A stretch of 64,000 bases of DNA from Pseudomonas guariconensis (lineage in GTDB: Bacteria; Pseudomonadota; Gammaproteobacteria; Pseudomonadales; Pseudomonadaceae). Position 1 is the first letter of the stretch; every line of letters starts with the position of its first letter. Shown here piece after piece: positions 27,227 to 36,082 of this stretch. Below the pieces are notes generated by a model, which did not search any database, was not told the DNA's origin, and worked only from the letters and a program-made list of their open reading frames with translations. The translations under genes and the position numbers were made by a program. Location: NCBI RefSeq assembly GCF_015680235.1, contig NZ_JADLJL010000003.1:1-64000 (forward strand). The letters are read 5' to 3'.

Positions 27227-28390
27227 ATGTCGATCCAGGTCGAAGATTATTTCGCGCGCGAAACCTTCCAGAAGATGAAGGCGTTCGCCGACAAGCAGGA
27301 AACCCCGTTCGTACTCATCGATACCCAGATCATCAGCCAGGCCTACGATGACCTGCGCGCCGGTTTCGAGTTCGCCAAGGTGTACTACGCCGTCAAGGCG
27401 AACCCGGCGGTCGAGATCATCGACCTGCTCAAGGACAAGGGCTCGAACTTCGACATCGCTTCGATCTACGAGCTGGACAAGGTGATGAACCAGGGTGTCA
27501 GCGCCGACCGCATCAGCTACGGCAACACCATCAAGAAGTCCAAGGACATCCGCTACTTCTACGAGAAGGGCGTGCGCCTGTACGCCACCGATTCCGAGGC
27601 TGACCTGCGCAACATCGCCAAGGCCGCCCCGGGTTCGAAGGTGTACGTACGTATCCTCACCGAAGGCTCCACCACCGCCGACTGGCCGCTGTCGCGCAAG
27701 TTCGGTTGCCAGACCGACATGGCCATGGACCTGCTGATCCTCGCCCGCGATCTGGGCCTGGTGCCGTACGGCGTGTCGTTCCACGTGGGCTCCCAGCAGC
27801 GCGACATCAGCGTCTGGGACGCGGCTATCGCCAAAGTGAAGGTGATCTTCGAGCGCCTGAAGGACGAAGACGGCATCGAACTGAAGATGATCAACATGGG
27901 TGGCGGCTTCCCGGCCAACTACATCACCCGCACCAACAGCCTGGAAACCTACGCCGAGGAAATCATCCGCTTCCTCAAGGAAGACTTCGGCGATGACCTG
28001 CCGGAAATCATCCTCGAGCCGGGCCGCTCGTTGATCGCCAACGCCGGCATCCTGGTCAGCGAAGTGGTGCTGGTGGCGCGCAAGTCGCGCACCGCGGTAG
28101 AGCGCTGGGTATACACCGACGTGGGCAAGTTCTCCGGCCTGATCGAAACCATGGACGAAGCCATCAAGTTCCCGATCTGGACCGAGAAGAAAGGCGAGAT
28201 GGAAGAAGTGGTCATCGCCGGCCCCACCTGCGACAGCGCCGACATCATGTACGAGCACTACAAGTACGGCCTGCCGCTGAACCTGGCCATCGGCGACCGC
28301 CTGTACTGGCTGTCGACCGGCGCCTACACCACCAGCTACAGCGCGGTGGAGTTCAATGGTTTCCCGCCGCTGAAGGCGTTCTACCTGTAA
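27227..28390 (+). CDS. speC: Ornithine decarboxylase, PLP-dependent (alanine racemase fold)
   Basis: Converts ornithine to putrescine, the first step in polyamine synthesis. With the start at 27227 it has 387 aa, the length of the eukaryote-like group IV decarboxylases. The PLP lysine is K57 in YYAVKANP. HVGSQ and MGGGFP, then EPGRS, bind the cofactor phosphate. The catalytic Cys335 lies in GPTCDSADIM. Both ATGs (27212 and 27227) are in frame; GGAG at 27215 favours the second. The enzyme acts as a homodimer in the cytoplasm. It is preceded by an unusually long leader and flanked by iron genes, the same neighbourhood I recall near speC in P. aeruginosa. Confidence 0.92.
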   Translation: MSIQVEDYFARETFQKMKAFADKQETPFVLIDTQIISQAYDDLRAGFEFAKVYYAVKANPAVEIIDLLKDKGSNFDIASIYELDKVMNQGVSADRISYGNTIKKSKDIRYFYEKGVRLYATDSEADLRNIAKAAPGSKVYVRILTEGSTTADWPLSRKFGCQTDMAMDLLILARDLGLVPYGVSFHVGSQQRDISVWDAAIAKVKVIFERLKDEDGIELKMINMGGGFPANYITRTNSLETYAEEIIRFLKEDFGDDLPEIILEPGRSLIANAGILVSEVVLVARKSRTAVERWVYTDVGKFSGLIETMDEAIKFPIWTEKKGEMEEVVIAGPTCDSADIMYEHYKYGLPLNLAIGDRLYWLSTGAYTTSYSAVEFNGFPPLKAFYL

Positions 28391-28397
28391 AGCAGAG

Positions 28398-28608
28398 CGG
28401 GGCCGCTTCGCGCCCCATCGCGGGACAAGCCCGCTCCTACAGAGGATCGCGTCTCCCTGTAGGAACGGGCTTGTCCCGCGATGGGGCACGCAGCGGCCCC
28501 GTTTCTCCATCATGCCGATCAGCGGCGTCGGTACTGGTCGAACCTGACGAACTCCGGCACGTTCACCTCCCGCACGTCCATCCGCTTCGCGGGACAAGCC
28601 CGCGCTTG
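28398..28608. repeat. REP pair plus an additional REP unit
   Basis: A facing pair at 28398-28500 (gcgggacaagcccgctccta and aggaacgggcttgtcccgcg) is flanked by ggggccgcttcgcgcccc and cgcagcggcccc. A partial third unit (cgcgggacaagcccgcg) lies at about 28587-28604. This fills the convergent space between speC and the Sel1 gene. Confidence 0.85.
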
Positions 28609-28636
28609 CTAGGGCCGGGCTGTGGGGAGCGTCGGG

Positions 28637-29386
28637 TCAGGCCGCGCGCGTGTCCAGTTCGGCGGCATAGGCCGCAGCATGCTCCGCCAACATCGGCCCT
28701 GCGCCGAGCAGCGTGGCCAAGGCGCTGCGCAGGAAGTTCAGGTTGCCTTCGCTGCGTGCGCGCTCCAACCAAGGGCCTGCCTCGGACATCTGCCCTCGTT
28801 CGATGAGGACCATCGCCAGGCTGAACATCCCACGAAAATCCCCAGCCTCGGCCGAACGCCGATACCAGCGCATGGCACGCGCCGGGCTGGCGGCCGTGGC
28901 GATTCCCTGTTCCAGGTAACGCCCGTACAGGTTCATCGACTTGGCGTGGCCCATGTGCGCGGCTTTCTCATAGCAGGCCAACGCCTGCGCCTGGTTGGTC
29001 TTCACGCCGCGCCCGGTCGCCAGGAGGTTGCCCAGGTTGTAGAGCCCCCAATCCAGGCCGGCGTCGGCCGCGTGCGCATAATGGATGGCCGCCTGCGCAA
29101 GGCTGACCTCGCCTCCCCAGCCGTGCTCCAGGCAACGCCCCAACATGTTGTGCCCCATGGCGCTGCCACCCTGGGCAGCGATACCGAACCACTGCCGTGC
29201 CAGCACCGGGTCGCGCTCGATGCCGCGCCCATCGAGCAGAATCTGCCCCAGCAGCAACTGGGCCTGCACCACGCCCTGCCCTGCAGCTGCCAGGATCGCT
29301 TGGGCAGCCTTGCCGGGGCTGTCTTCGAGCATGGCCTGCAAGTCGGCGGTATCGACGATTTCCTCGCGATGCAACGGATAGGACAC
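28637..29386 (-). CDS. Sel1-repeat protein linked to PiuC
   Basis: Protein of 249 aa made of Sel1-like/TPR repeats, for example AAQAILAAAGQGVVQAQLLLGQILLDG, then ARQWFGIAAQGGSAMGHNMLG, and LACYEKAAHMGHAKSMNLYG (each given in part). No signal peptide is seen, so it is probably cytoplasmic. GTG start at 29386 with GAGG eight bases ahead, three bases after the piuC stop, so the two are one operon. Sel1 proteins mediate protein-protein contacts. A PiuC-Sel1 pair beside a catecholate receptor is also what I recall from P. aeruginosa; its function is not known. Confidence 0.8.
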   Translation of the reverse strand: MSYPLHREEIVDTADLQAMLEDSPGKAAQAILAAAGQGVVQAQLLLGQILLDGRGIERDPVLARQWFGIAAQGGSAMGHNMLGRCLEHGWGGEVSLAQAAIHYAHAADAGLDWGLYNLGNLLATGRGVKTNQAQALACYEKAAHMGHAKSMNLYGRYLEQGIATAASPARAMRWYRRSAEAGDFRGMFSLAMVLIERGQMSEAGPWLERARSEGNLNFLRSALATLLGAGPMLAEHAAAYAAELDTRAA

Positions 29387-29389
29387 GGC

Positions 29390-30070
29390 TCAGACCTCGG
29401 CCCAACGGCGCAGCAGGTTGTGGTAGGTACCGGTCAGTTGCAACAGCGAGGGGTGATCGGGCACGTCGGCGGTCAATTGCTGGATGGCGTTGTCCATCTC
29501 GAACAGCAGGGCCCGCTGGCTGTCCTCGCGCACCAGGCTCTGGGTCCAGAAGAACGCCGCATAGCGCACACCGCGGGTCACCGGGTTGACCTTGTGCAGG
29601 CTGGTGCCGGGGTACAGCACCATGTCGCCGGCCGCAAGCTTCACCTGCTGTGTGCCGAAGGTGTCCTGGATCACCAGCTCGCCGCCGTCGTAGCTGTCCG
29701 GATCGCTCAGGAACAGGGTCGAGGACAGGTCGGTGCGCACCCGCTCCGGGCTGCCCTTGGGCTGGCGCAGTGCGTTGTCGATATGGAAATCGAAATTACC
29801 GCCTTCGCGGTAGCAATTGATCAACGGCGGGAACACCTTGTGCGGCAAGGCCGCGGACATGAACCGAGGGTTGCGCCACAGACGGTCGATCAGGGCGCTG
29901 CCGATCTCCTTGGCCAGCGCATGCCCCTCGGGCAACTGCAGGTTGTGCTTGGCCTTGGCCGACTGGTAGCCCGCCGTGACCTTGCCGTCGGCCCAGTCGG
30001 CCTGCTCCAGCGCCTCGCGGATGCGGGACAGCTCGTCGGCGTCGAACAGGCCGGGAATGTGAAGCAGCAT
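29390..30070 (-). CDS. piuC: Fe(II)/2-oxoglutarate-dependent dioxygenase PiuC (PKHD-type)
   Basis: Hydroxylase of 226 aa in the PKHD/YbiX family. The iron triad is H96, D98 (FDFHIDN) and H159 (GTSLHKV), and R169 is placed to bind 2-oxoglutarate. The N-terminus [21 protein letters not shown] is typical. The gene is divergent from the catecholate receptor piuA across a region with Fur-box-like sequence. PiuC is iron-starvation induced. Mutations in piuC and piuA have been linked to resistance to siderophore-conjugated antibiotics in P. aeruginosa; the natural substrate is unknown. Confidence 0.92.
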   Translation of the reverse strand: MLLHIPGLFDADELSRIREALEQADWADGKVTAGYQSAKAKHNLQLPEGHALAKEIGSALIDRLWRNPRFMSAALPHKVFPPLINCYREGGNFDFHIDNALRQPKGSPERVRTDLSSTLFLSDPDSYDGGELVIQDTFGTQQVKLAAGDMVLYPGTSLHKVNPVTRGVRYAAFFWTQSLVREDSQRALLFEMDNAIQQLTADVPDHPSLLQLTGTYHNLLRRWAEV

Positions 30071-30097
30071 GGTGGCGCACCTGGAATGAGGAAAGTC

Positions 30098-30116
30098 GCC
30101 AATGATATTGATTAAC
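30098..30116 (-). promoter_or_regulatory. Fur box upstream of piuC
   Basis: GCCAATGATATTGATTAAC matches 14 of 19 positions of the palindromic Fur consensus by eye count, including the AATGATA core. It lies 28-46 bases before the piuC start, in the divergent piuC-piuA region. Iron-replete Fur should repress here. Confidence 0.7.
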
Positions 30117-30210
30117 TTTTACGCCCTACAAGCCCCACTCGCCGCTTCCGACGTTTCAGCCACCCAAAACCGTAAAGAGAAATTGTAAAGATTGTAAATT
30201 CCTCACGAAT

Positions 30211-30240
30211 GTTAACGGTTCTCAATTGTTAGTCACAATT
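30211..30240 (+). promoter_or_regulatory. Candidate regulatory palindrome upstream of piuA
   Basis: A weak Fur-like match (11 of 19 on the minus strand) covers 30211-30229. It overlaps a perfect inverted repeat AATTGT-TAGTC-ACAATT at 30224-30240. The AT-rich setting about 50-80 bases before the piuA start is right for a promoter or operator. Which element is used cannot be told from sequence alone. Confidence 0.4.
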
Positions 30241-30289
30241 GCTTACATTAAGATCCGCGCACTTCATACCTTGGGGAAGGTTCATCGAA

Positions 30290-32527
30290 ATGCGTCACGT
30301 GCCATCTGCTGTGAGTTCACCACGTCTGCTTGCCTCTGCCATTGGCGTGGCGATTACTGCTTCTTCGGTCACCCAATTTGCCCAAGCCGCGGAACAGCCA
30401 GAAGGCGTCGTTTCCCTGGATGCGACCAGTGTCAACGCGGTACAAGAAACCACCAGCTACAAGACCGATACTGCCACCTCGAAGAAATACACTGCGCCGC
30501 TGCGCGAGACACCCAAGAGCGTGACGGTCATCCCTCAACAAGTCATTCGAGATACGGCTGCTACAAGCCTGGTTGATGCCTTGCGTACCACACCCGGCAT
30601 CACCTTTGGCGCTGGCGAAGGTGGCAACCCTGCAGGGGATCGTCCAATCATTCGTGGCTTCAACGCCGAAAGCGACGTATTCGTTGACGGCATGCGCGAC
30701 GTGGCGTCGCAAAGCCGTGAAATCTTCAACGTCGAATCGATCGAAGTCAGCAAAGGCCCGGGCTCTGCATTCACCGGCGCCGGCTCCACGGGCGGCAGTC
30801 TGAACCTGGTGACCAAAACCGCCAAGCTCGGTGACGCCTACAACGGTGGTTTCACCTGGGGCTCCGATCAGACCAAGCGCACCACACTGGATCTGAACCA
30901 ACAGCTGACCGACACTTCGGCCTTTCGCCTGAACCTGATGAAACATGAGGCTAATGTCGCAGGTCGAGACGATGTGGATGTCAGCCGTTGGGGGGTTGCG
31001 CCTTCCTTTGCGTTCGGCTTGGGTACCGACACCCGTGTGACGGTTGGTTATTACCATCTCAAGACCGATGACATGCCGGACTACGGCATTCCGCTGAACC
31101 GCAGCGCCAACCGCAGCAAATACAATGTCGACAAACCGGCCCACGTCGATCGCGACAATTTCTACGGCCTGAATGGCCGCGATTACCGCAAGACCACCAA
31201 CGACAGCGGTACGATCAAGATCGAGCACGACTTCAACGAGAATCTGACGCTGTCCAACAGCTTCCGCATGTCGCGCTCGACTCTCGACTACATTGTCACC
31301 AACCCAGACGATAGCAAGGGCAACGTTGCCGATGGGACCGTCTATCGCGCAACCAAGAACCGGAACTCGACCTCCAAAGGCTGGGTCAACCAGACCGACC
31401 TGAGCGCCAAGTTCAATACCGGCTTCATCGAGCACAGCCTGGTCACCGGCTTGGAGTTCACCTACAGCGATACCCATAATCGCGGATACGACATCAAGTC
31501 CGCTGCAGGTACGGGCACCAAGTGCACCCCTGCCCTGCTGGCTTCCGGTGACTGCACCAGCCTCTATGACCCGTCTCCAGATGACGCTTGGTCCGGTACC
31601 ATCACCGACAGCAAGGCCTATACCGACACCGATACCAAGACCAGTGCTGCGTATGTCTTCGATACCCTCACATTCAATGACCAATGGTCGCTGAACATGG
31701 GCCTGCGCTATGACGACTACCAGACCAAGTCAAGCGGCTACGCCAATGCCGGCCGAAATGGCCCAGCGGGCAACTTCTCGCGCGAGAACAATGCCCACCT
31801 GTGGAACTACCAACTGGGTGTGGTCTACAAACCGCTGCCCAACGGTAGTATCTATGCGGCCTGGTCGACTTCCAGCAACCCATCGGGCGAAACTGCCGGC
31901 AACGGTGGTCTGGACTTGGCCAATAACAATAGCAACCTCGATCCGGAACGTAACCGCAACTACGAGATCGGTACGAAGTGGGACTTCTTCGACGAAAACC
32001 TGTCGTTGACCGCAGCCCTGTTCCGCACGGACAAGACCAACGCTCGAGTCACTGACCCAGACAACGCCACGTATCAGGTGCTCGATGGTGAGCAGCGCGT
32101 CCAAGGTCTTGAGTTGACCTATGCCGGTAACCTGACGAGCAAGTGGAAGGTTTATGGCGGCTACACCTACATGGAAAGCGAGATCGTCAAGACCACTACG
32201 CCGGCAAACAAAGGCAACCACATGCCGAGCACACCGCGTAACAACTTCACCTTCTGGTCTACCTACGACGTCGTTCCGCAGTTGACCATCGGTGCGGGTG
32301 CTACGTTCGTGGACTCGCGCTTTGGCGACGAGGCCAATTCGGTCGAGGTTCCGTCTTACTGGCGTTACGACGCGATGGCGACCTATCGCCTGACCAAGAA
32401 TGTCGACCTGCAGCTCAACGTGCAGAACCTGACCGACAAGCGTTACTTCGACCAGGTATTCGCGCCCCACTACGCCCATGTAGCACCCGGACGTACTGCC
32501 CTGATGAGCGCCAACTTCCACTTCTGA
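30290..32527 (+). CDS. piuA: Catecholate siderophore TonB-dependent receptor (PiuA/Fiu type)
   Basis: Outer-membrane receptor, 745 aa from the ATG at 30290 (GGGGAAGG nine bases upstream). The signal peptide ends FAQAAEQ. The plug contains LRETPKSVTVIPQQVI and GEGGNPAGDRPIIRGFNAESDVFVDG in related form. The barrel closes with MSANFHF, whose last Phe is the usual outer-membrane insertion signal. No STN domain, so it does not signal. The length and plug match Fiu/PiuA receptors for monomeric catechols, which also admit siderophore-drug conjugates. Neighbours piuC and piuB support this. Followed by an intrinsic terminator. Confidence 0.9.
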   Translation: MRHVPSAVSSPRLLASAIGVAITASSVTQFAQAAEQPEGVVSLDATSVNAVQETTSYKTDTATSKKYTAPLRETPKSVTVIPQQVIRDTAATSLVDALRTTPGITFGAGEGGNPAGDRPIIRGFNAESDVFVDGMRDVASQSREIFNVESIEVSKGPGSAFTGAGSTGGSLNLVTKTAKLGDAYNGGFTWGSDQTKRTTLDLNQQLTDTSAFRLNLMKHEANVAGRDDVDVSRWGVAPSFAFGLGTDTRVTVGYYHLKTDDMPDYGIPLNRSANRSKYNVDKPAHVDRDNFYGLNGRDYRKTTNDSGTIKIEHDFNENLTLSNSFRMSRSTLDYIVTNPDDSKGNVADGTVYRATKNRNSTSKGWVNQTDLSAKFNTGFIEHSLVTGLEFTYSDTHNRGYDIKSAAGTGTKCTPALLASGDCTSLYDPSPDDAWSGTITDSKAYTDTDTKTSAAYVFDTLTFNDQWSLNMGLRYDDYQTKSSGYANAGRNGPAGNFSRENNAHLWNYQLGVVYKPLPNGSIYAAWSTSSNPSGETAGNGGLDLANNNSNLDPERNRNYEIGTKWDFFDENLSLTAALFRTDKTNARVTDPDNATYQVLDGEQRVQGLELTYAGNLTSKWKVYGGYTYMESEIVKTTTPANKGNHMPSTPRNNFTFWSTYDVVPQLTIGAGATFVDSRFGDEANSVEVPSYWRYDAMATYRLTKNVDLQLNVQNLTDKRYFDQVFAPHYAHVAPGRTALMSANFHF

Positions 32528-32541
32528 TACATAGCTCGACA

Positions 32542-32576
32542 AAAGCCCCGCCCATTCCGATGTGCGGGGCTTTCGC
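32542..32576 (+). terminator. Intrinsic terminator after piuA
   Basis: A ten-base stem (AAAGCCCCGC with GCGGGGCTTT) encloses a 12-base loop, with a short T run in the stem end, 15 bases after the piuA stop. Read-through into piuB is possible, as the T run is only three bases. Confidence 0.65.
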
Positions 32577-32632
32577 GTACCAAGGCATAATGCACACCGC
32601 GCCCTGCCCGGCGCCGAGACAAGGTGATCGAT

Positions 32633-35188
32633 GTGGTGAAGAAGTCGCTGTTCCAATTGCACTGGTTCTTTGGCATCACCGCCGGCCTGGTGCTGGCACT
32701 GATGGGCGTCACCGGCGCGCTCTATTCGTTCCAGGACGAGCTGCTGCGCCTGCTCAACCCGCACGCGCTCCAGGCCGAGGTGCGCAAGGAAGGCGTGCTG
32801 CCACCGGCCGAACTGGTACGCAGAGTCGAGGCGGCCCAGGGCGACAAGGTGGCGATGCTTTGGGTCGATACCCGTGACGGCAATGCCGCACGCATCTTCT
32901 TCACGCCTCCGCCTGGCGAGCGCCGCGGCGAGCTGCGCTATGCCGACCCGTACACGGGCGAGCTCAAGGGCGAAGTGGCCGGGCTGGGCTTCTTCAACCT
33001 GATGTTGCAGCTGCATCGCTTCCTGGCCATGGGCGACACCGGCCGGCAGATCACCGGCGCTTGCACCTTGATGTTGATTTTCTTCTGCCTCTCCGGCCTG
33101 TACCTGCGCTGGCCGCGGCAGGCTCTGAACTGGCGCACCTGGCTGACCTTCGACTGGGCCAAGAAAGGCCGCGCCTTCAATTGGGACCTGCACGCGGTGG
33201 CCGGTACCTGGTGCCTGCTGTTCTACCTGCTGTTCGCCCTTACCGGCCTGTTCTGGTCCTACGAATGGTACCGCGAAGGCCTGAATAAGCTGCTGGCCGA
33301 CGCACCGGCTGCCGGCCAACAGCACAAACGTGGCGAAGGCCGCGGGCGCCACGGCCCGCAAAAAGTGGACAAGAACGCGCCGCCATTGGTGGTCGACTAC
33401 GACGCGATCTGGGCCAACCTCAAGGACGCCGCAGGCCCCGGCCTGGCCATGTACAACTTGCGTCTGCCACCGGTTGGCGGCCAGCCGGCCAACCTGTTCT
33501 ACCTCCTGGCCGATGCCGACCACCCACGTGCGTTCAACACCTTGGTGCTGGACCCGGCCACCGGCCAGGTCAAACGCCACGACCGCTACACCGACAAATC
33601 CTTCAAGGCCCAGCTGCTGCAGAGCGTCTACGCCCTGCATGTCGGCGAATACTTCGGCCTGCCAGGGCGCATCATCGTCACCCTCGCCAGCCTCACCATG
33701 CCGCTGTTCTTCGTCACCGGCTGGCTGTTGTACCTCGATCGCCGCCGCAAGAAACGCCAAGTCCAAGCAGCTCGCGGCAGCGTCGCACCCGCTGCCACGG
33801 GCGCAGACGGCTGGCTGATCGGCTTCGCCAGCCAAAGCGGTTTCGCCGAGCAACTGGCCTGGCAGAGCGCCGGGCAACTGCAGGCGGCTGGCCTGCCGGT
33901 GCAGGTGCGCCCGCTGGCCGAGCTGGGCGAGGCCGAGCTGCGCCAAGCCAGGCGAGCGTTGTTCGTGGTCAGCACCTTCGGCGACGGCGAAGCACCCGAC
34001 AGCGCGCGCACTTTCGAACGCAAGGCCCTGGGCCAGCCGTGGGCGCTGGACAACCTCAGCTATGCGGTACTGGCCCTGGGCGACCGCCAGTATCCGCACT
34101 TCTGCGGCTTCGCCCGCAGGCTTCAGGCCTGGCTGGCCGAACGCGGCGCCACCCGCGCCTTCAGCCCGGTGGAAGTGGACAACGCCGACCAGGGCGCGCT
34201 GCAACAATGGCAGCGAGAGCTGGCACAACTGACCGGCGCCCAGCCGATCGACGCCTGGCAACCGCAGAGCTTCGCCAACTGGACCCTGCGCCAGCGAACC
34301 TTGCTCAACCCTGGCAGCCAGGGCGCGCCGGTCTACCTGCTCGGCCTGCAGCCACAAGCCCCCCAGACCTGGGAAGCCGGTGACCTTGTGGAGGTGCTGC
34401 CGCGCAATGGCCAGCCACGCGTCGATGCCCTGCTTGCTGGCCTGGGCCTGGATGCTGATACGCCCGTCCAACTCGACGGCCTGAGCGAACCGCTCGGGCA
34501 GGCCCTGGCCAGCCGCCAATTGCCGAAAAGCCGCGAACACCTGGTGGGCTTGCATGCCCAGGCCCTGGTCGATGCCCTGATCCCCATCACGGCCCGGGAA
34601 TATTCCATTGCCTCGATCGCCAGCGACGGCGTGCTGGAGCTGATCGTGCGCCAGGAACGGCACCCAGACGGCACCCTGGGCCTGGGCTCGGGTTGGCTGA
34701 CCGAGTACCTGCCCGTGCACGGCAACGTCGGCGTGCGCCTGCGGCGCAACAGCGGCTTCCACCTACCCGATGCCCCGGCACCTATGATCCTGGTGGGCAA
34801 CGGCACGGGCCTGGCCGGCCTGCGCAGCCTGCTCAAGGCGCGCATCGCCGAGGGCGAGCAACGCAACTGGCTGCTGTTCGGCGAACGCAACCGGGCCCAT
34901 GACCTGTTGTGCGCTGACGAGCTACACGCGTGGCTGGCCAAGGGTGACCTGCAGCGGTTGGACCTGGCGTTTTCGCGGGACCAGGCGCAGAAGGTGTATG
35001 TGCAGGATGTGTTGATGCAGCAGGCCGAGACGCTCAAGCGCTGGGTAGCCGATGGGGCATGCATTTATGTCTGCGGCAGCTTGAAAGGCATGGCAGCCGG
35101 TGTAGACGCAGCGCTCAACGGCATCCTCGGGAGTGAAGTGGTACAGCAGCTGATCGAGGATGGGCGGTATCGACGGGATGTGTATTGA
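32633..35188 (+). CDS. piuB: PepSY-flavodoxin-ferredoxin reductase fusion, PiuB-type iron reductase
   Basis: Membrane-bound flavoprotein of about 851 aa. Residues 1-385 form a PepSY_TM region with four membrane segments ([27 protein letters not shown] first). Residues about 395-535 are a flavodoxin domain ([29 protein letters not shown]). The rest is a sulphite-reductase-alpha-like FAD/NADPH domain ([35 protein letters not shown]). Electrons would pass from NADPH through FAD and FMN to the membrane part, probably to reduce ferric siderophores. Start is one of three in-frame GTGs (32624, 32633, 32636); AAGGTG favours 32633 or 32636. A basic/His-rich insert ([14 protein letters not shown]) lies in the periplasmic part. 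Confidence 0.85.
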   Translation: MVKKSLFQLHWFFGITAGLVLALMGVTGALYSFQDELLRLLNPHALQAEVRKEGVLPPAELVRRVEAAQGDKVAMLWVDTRDGNAARIFFTPPPGERRGELRYADPYTGELKGEVAGLGFFNLMLQLHRFLAMGDTGRQITGACTLMLIFFCLSGLYLRWPRQALNWRTWLTFDWAKKGRAFNWDLHAVAGTWCLLFYLLFALTGLFWSYEWYREGLNKLLADAPAAGQQHKRGEGRGRHGPQKVDKNAPPLVVDYDAIWANLKDAAGPGLAMYNLRLPPVGGQPANLFYLLADADHPRAFNTLVLDPATGQVKRHDRYTDKSFKAQLLQSVYALHVGEYFGLPGRIIVTLASLTMPLFFVTGWLLYLDRRRKKRQVQAARGSVAPAATGADGWLIGFASQSGFAEQLAWQSAGQLQAAGLPVQVRPLAELGEAELRQARRALFVVSTFGDGEAPDSARTFERKALGQPWALDNLSYAVLALGDRQYPHFCGFARRLQAWLAERGATRAFSPVEVDNADQGALQQWQRELAQLTGAQPIDAWQPQSFANWTLRQRTLLNPGSQGAPVYLLGLQPQAPQTWEAGDLVEVLPRNGQPRVDALLAGLGLDADTPVQLDGLSEPLGQALASRQLPKSREHLVGLHAQALVDALIPITAREYSIASIASDGVLELIVRQERHPDGTLGLGSGWLTEYLPVHGNVGVRLRRNSGFHLPDAPAPMILVGNGTGLAGLRSLLKARIAEGEQRNWLLFGERNRAHDLLCADELHAWLAKGDLQRLDLAFSRDQAQKVYVQDVLMQQAETLKRWVADGACIYVCGSLKGMAAGVDAALNGILGSEVVQQLIEDGRYRRDVY

Positions 35189-35199
35189 TCAGGCACCCC

Positions 35200-35284
35200 T
35201 TTCGCGGCACAAGACCGCTCCTACAGGAGCCCGCGATCCCCTGTAGGAGCGGCCTTGTGCCGCGATGGGCTGCGAAGCAGCCCC
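35200..35284. repeat. REP palindrome pair
   Basis: Facing units ttcgcggcacaagaccgctc and gtaggagcggccttgtgccg lie close together (about 20 bases apart) in the convergent gap between piuB and the amidase gene. Confidence 0.85.
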
Positions 35285-35290
35285 TGGGTC

Positions 35291-36082
35291 TCAATGCAAC
35301 TCGAAGGTATCGGCATCCAGGTTGGCCGGGAAGCGCGCCCGGTAGGCGGCCAGCTCCGCCGCACGCAGCACCACGGTGAACACCCCGTCGGCCTCGCCTG
35401 CGCTGAGCAGGCTCTCTCCCTGGAAGTCCAGTACCTGGCTGTCGCCCGAATAGGCAAAGCCCTTGCCATCGGTGCCCACCCGGTTCACCGCCGCCACGAA
35501 GCACAGGTTCTCGATGCCCCGCGCCGGCAACAGCCGGTTCCAGTGCTGGCGACGCGCGGCCGGCCAGTTGGCGGTATACAGCAGCAGGTCGGTATCCTGT
35601 GCGTCGCGGCTCCACACCGGGAAGCGCAGGTCGTAGCAGATCAGCGGGCGCACCCGCCAGCCCTTGAGTTCGAACTGCACCTGGCGCTCGCCTGGGGTGT
35701 AGTGCTTGTGCTCGCCGGCCATGCGGAACAGGTGGCGCTTGTCGTAGTGCAGGATCTCGCCATCGGGCCGGGCCCAGAGCAGGCGGTTGCGGTGGCTGCC
35801 ATCAGCGGCCTGGATGATCACGCTACCGGTGATCACCACGTCATGCTTTTTCGCCTGGGCCTTGAGCCACTTGTAGGTCGGGCCGTTCTCAGGTTCGGCC
35901 AGGCGCTCCGACTCCATGGAAAAACCCGTGGTGAACATCTCGGGAAGAATCACCAGGTCCGCACCCTCGACCTGCGCCAGCAGTTCCTCGAAGTGGGCGT
36001 AGTTGGCCTCGCGGTCATGCCAGGCCAACGTCGTCTGTACCAGGGCGACTTTCAGGTTGGGCAGTTCACTCAGATCGCGCAT
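35291..36082 (-). CDS. yafV: Omega-amidase, nitrilase superfamily (YafV/Nit2 type)
   Basis: Hydrolase of 263 aa. The Glu-Lys-Cys triad is E48 (ILPEMF), K115 (YDKRHLF) and C149 (LICYDLRFP). Family members hydrolyse 2-oxoglutaramate and 2-oxosuccinamate, the products of glutamine transamination. The ATG at 36082 lies inside the upstream aminotransferase gene, giving a 13-base overlap. That aminotransferase makes the matching substrate, so the pair forms a short pathway. A longer frame to 36130 lies inside the neighbour and is rejected. Confidence 0.9.
   Translation of the reverse strand: MRDLSELPNLKVALVQTTLAWHDREANYAHFEELLAQVEGADLVILPEMFTTGFSMESERLAEPENGPTYKWLKAQAKKHDVVITGSVIIQAADGSHRNRLLWARPDGEILHYDKRHLFRMAGEHKHYTPGERQVQFELKGWRVRPLICYDLRFPVWSRDAQDTDLLLYTANWPAARRQHWNRLLPARGIENLCFVAAVNRVGTDGKGFAYSGDSQVLDFQGESLLSAGEADGVFTVVLRAAELAAYRARFPANLDADTFELH

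Noticed and set aside
27031..27351. Possible upstream reading frame in the speC leader
   Set aside because: No ribosome site, and it runs into speC in another frame; kept only as a note within the leader.
31730..34762. Open frame of 1010 codons on the minus strand opposite piuA and piuB
   Set aside because: Shadow frame of two certain genes; composition is Gln/Val/Ala/His rich with no recognisable domain.
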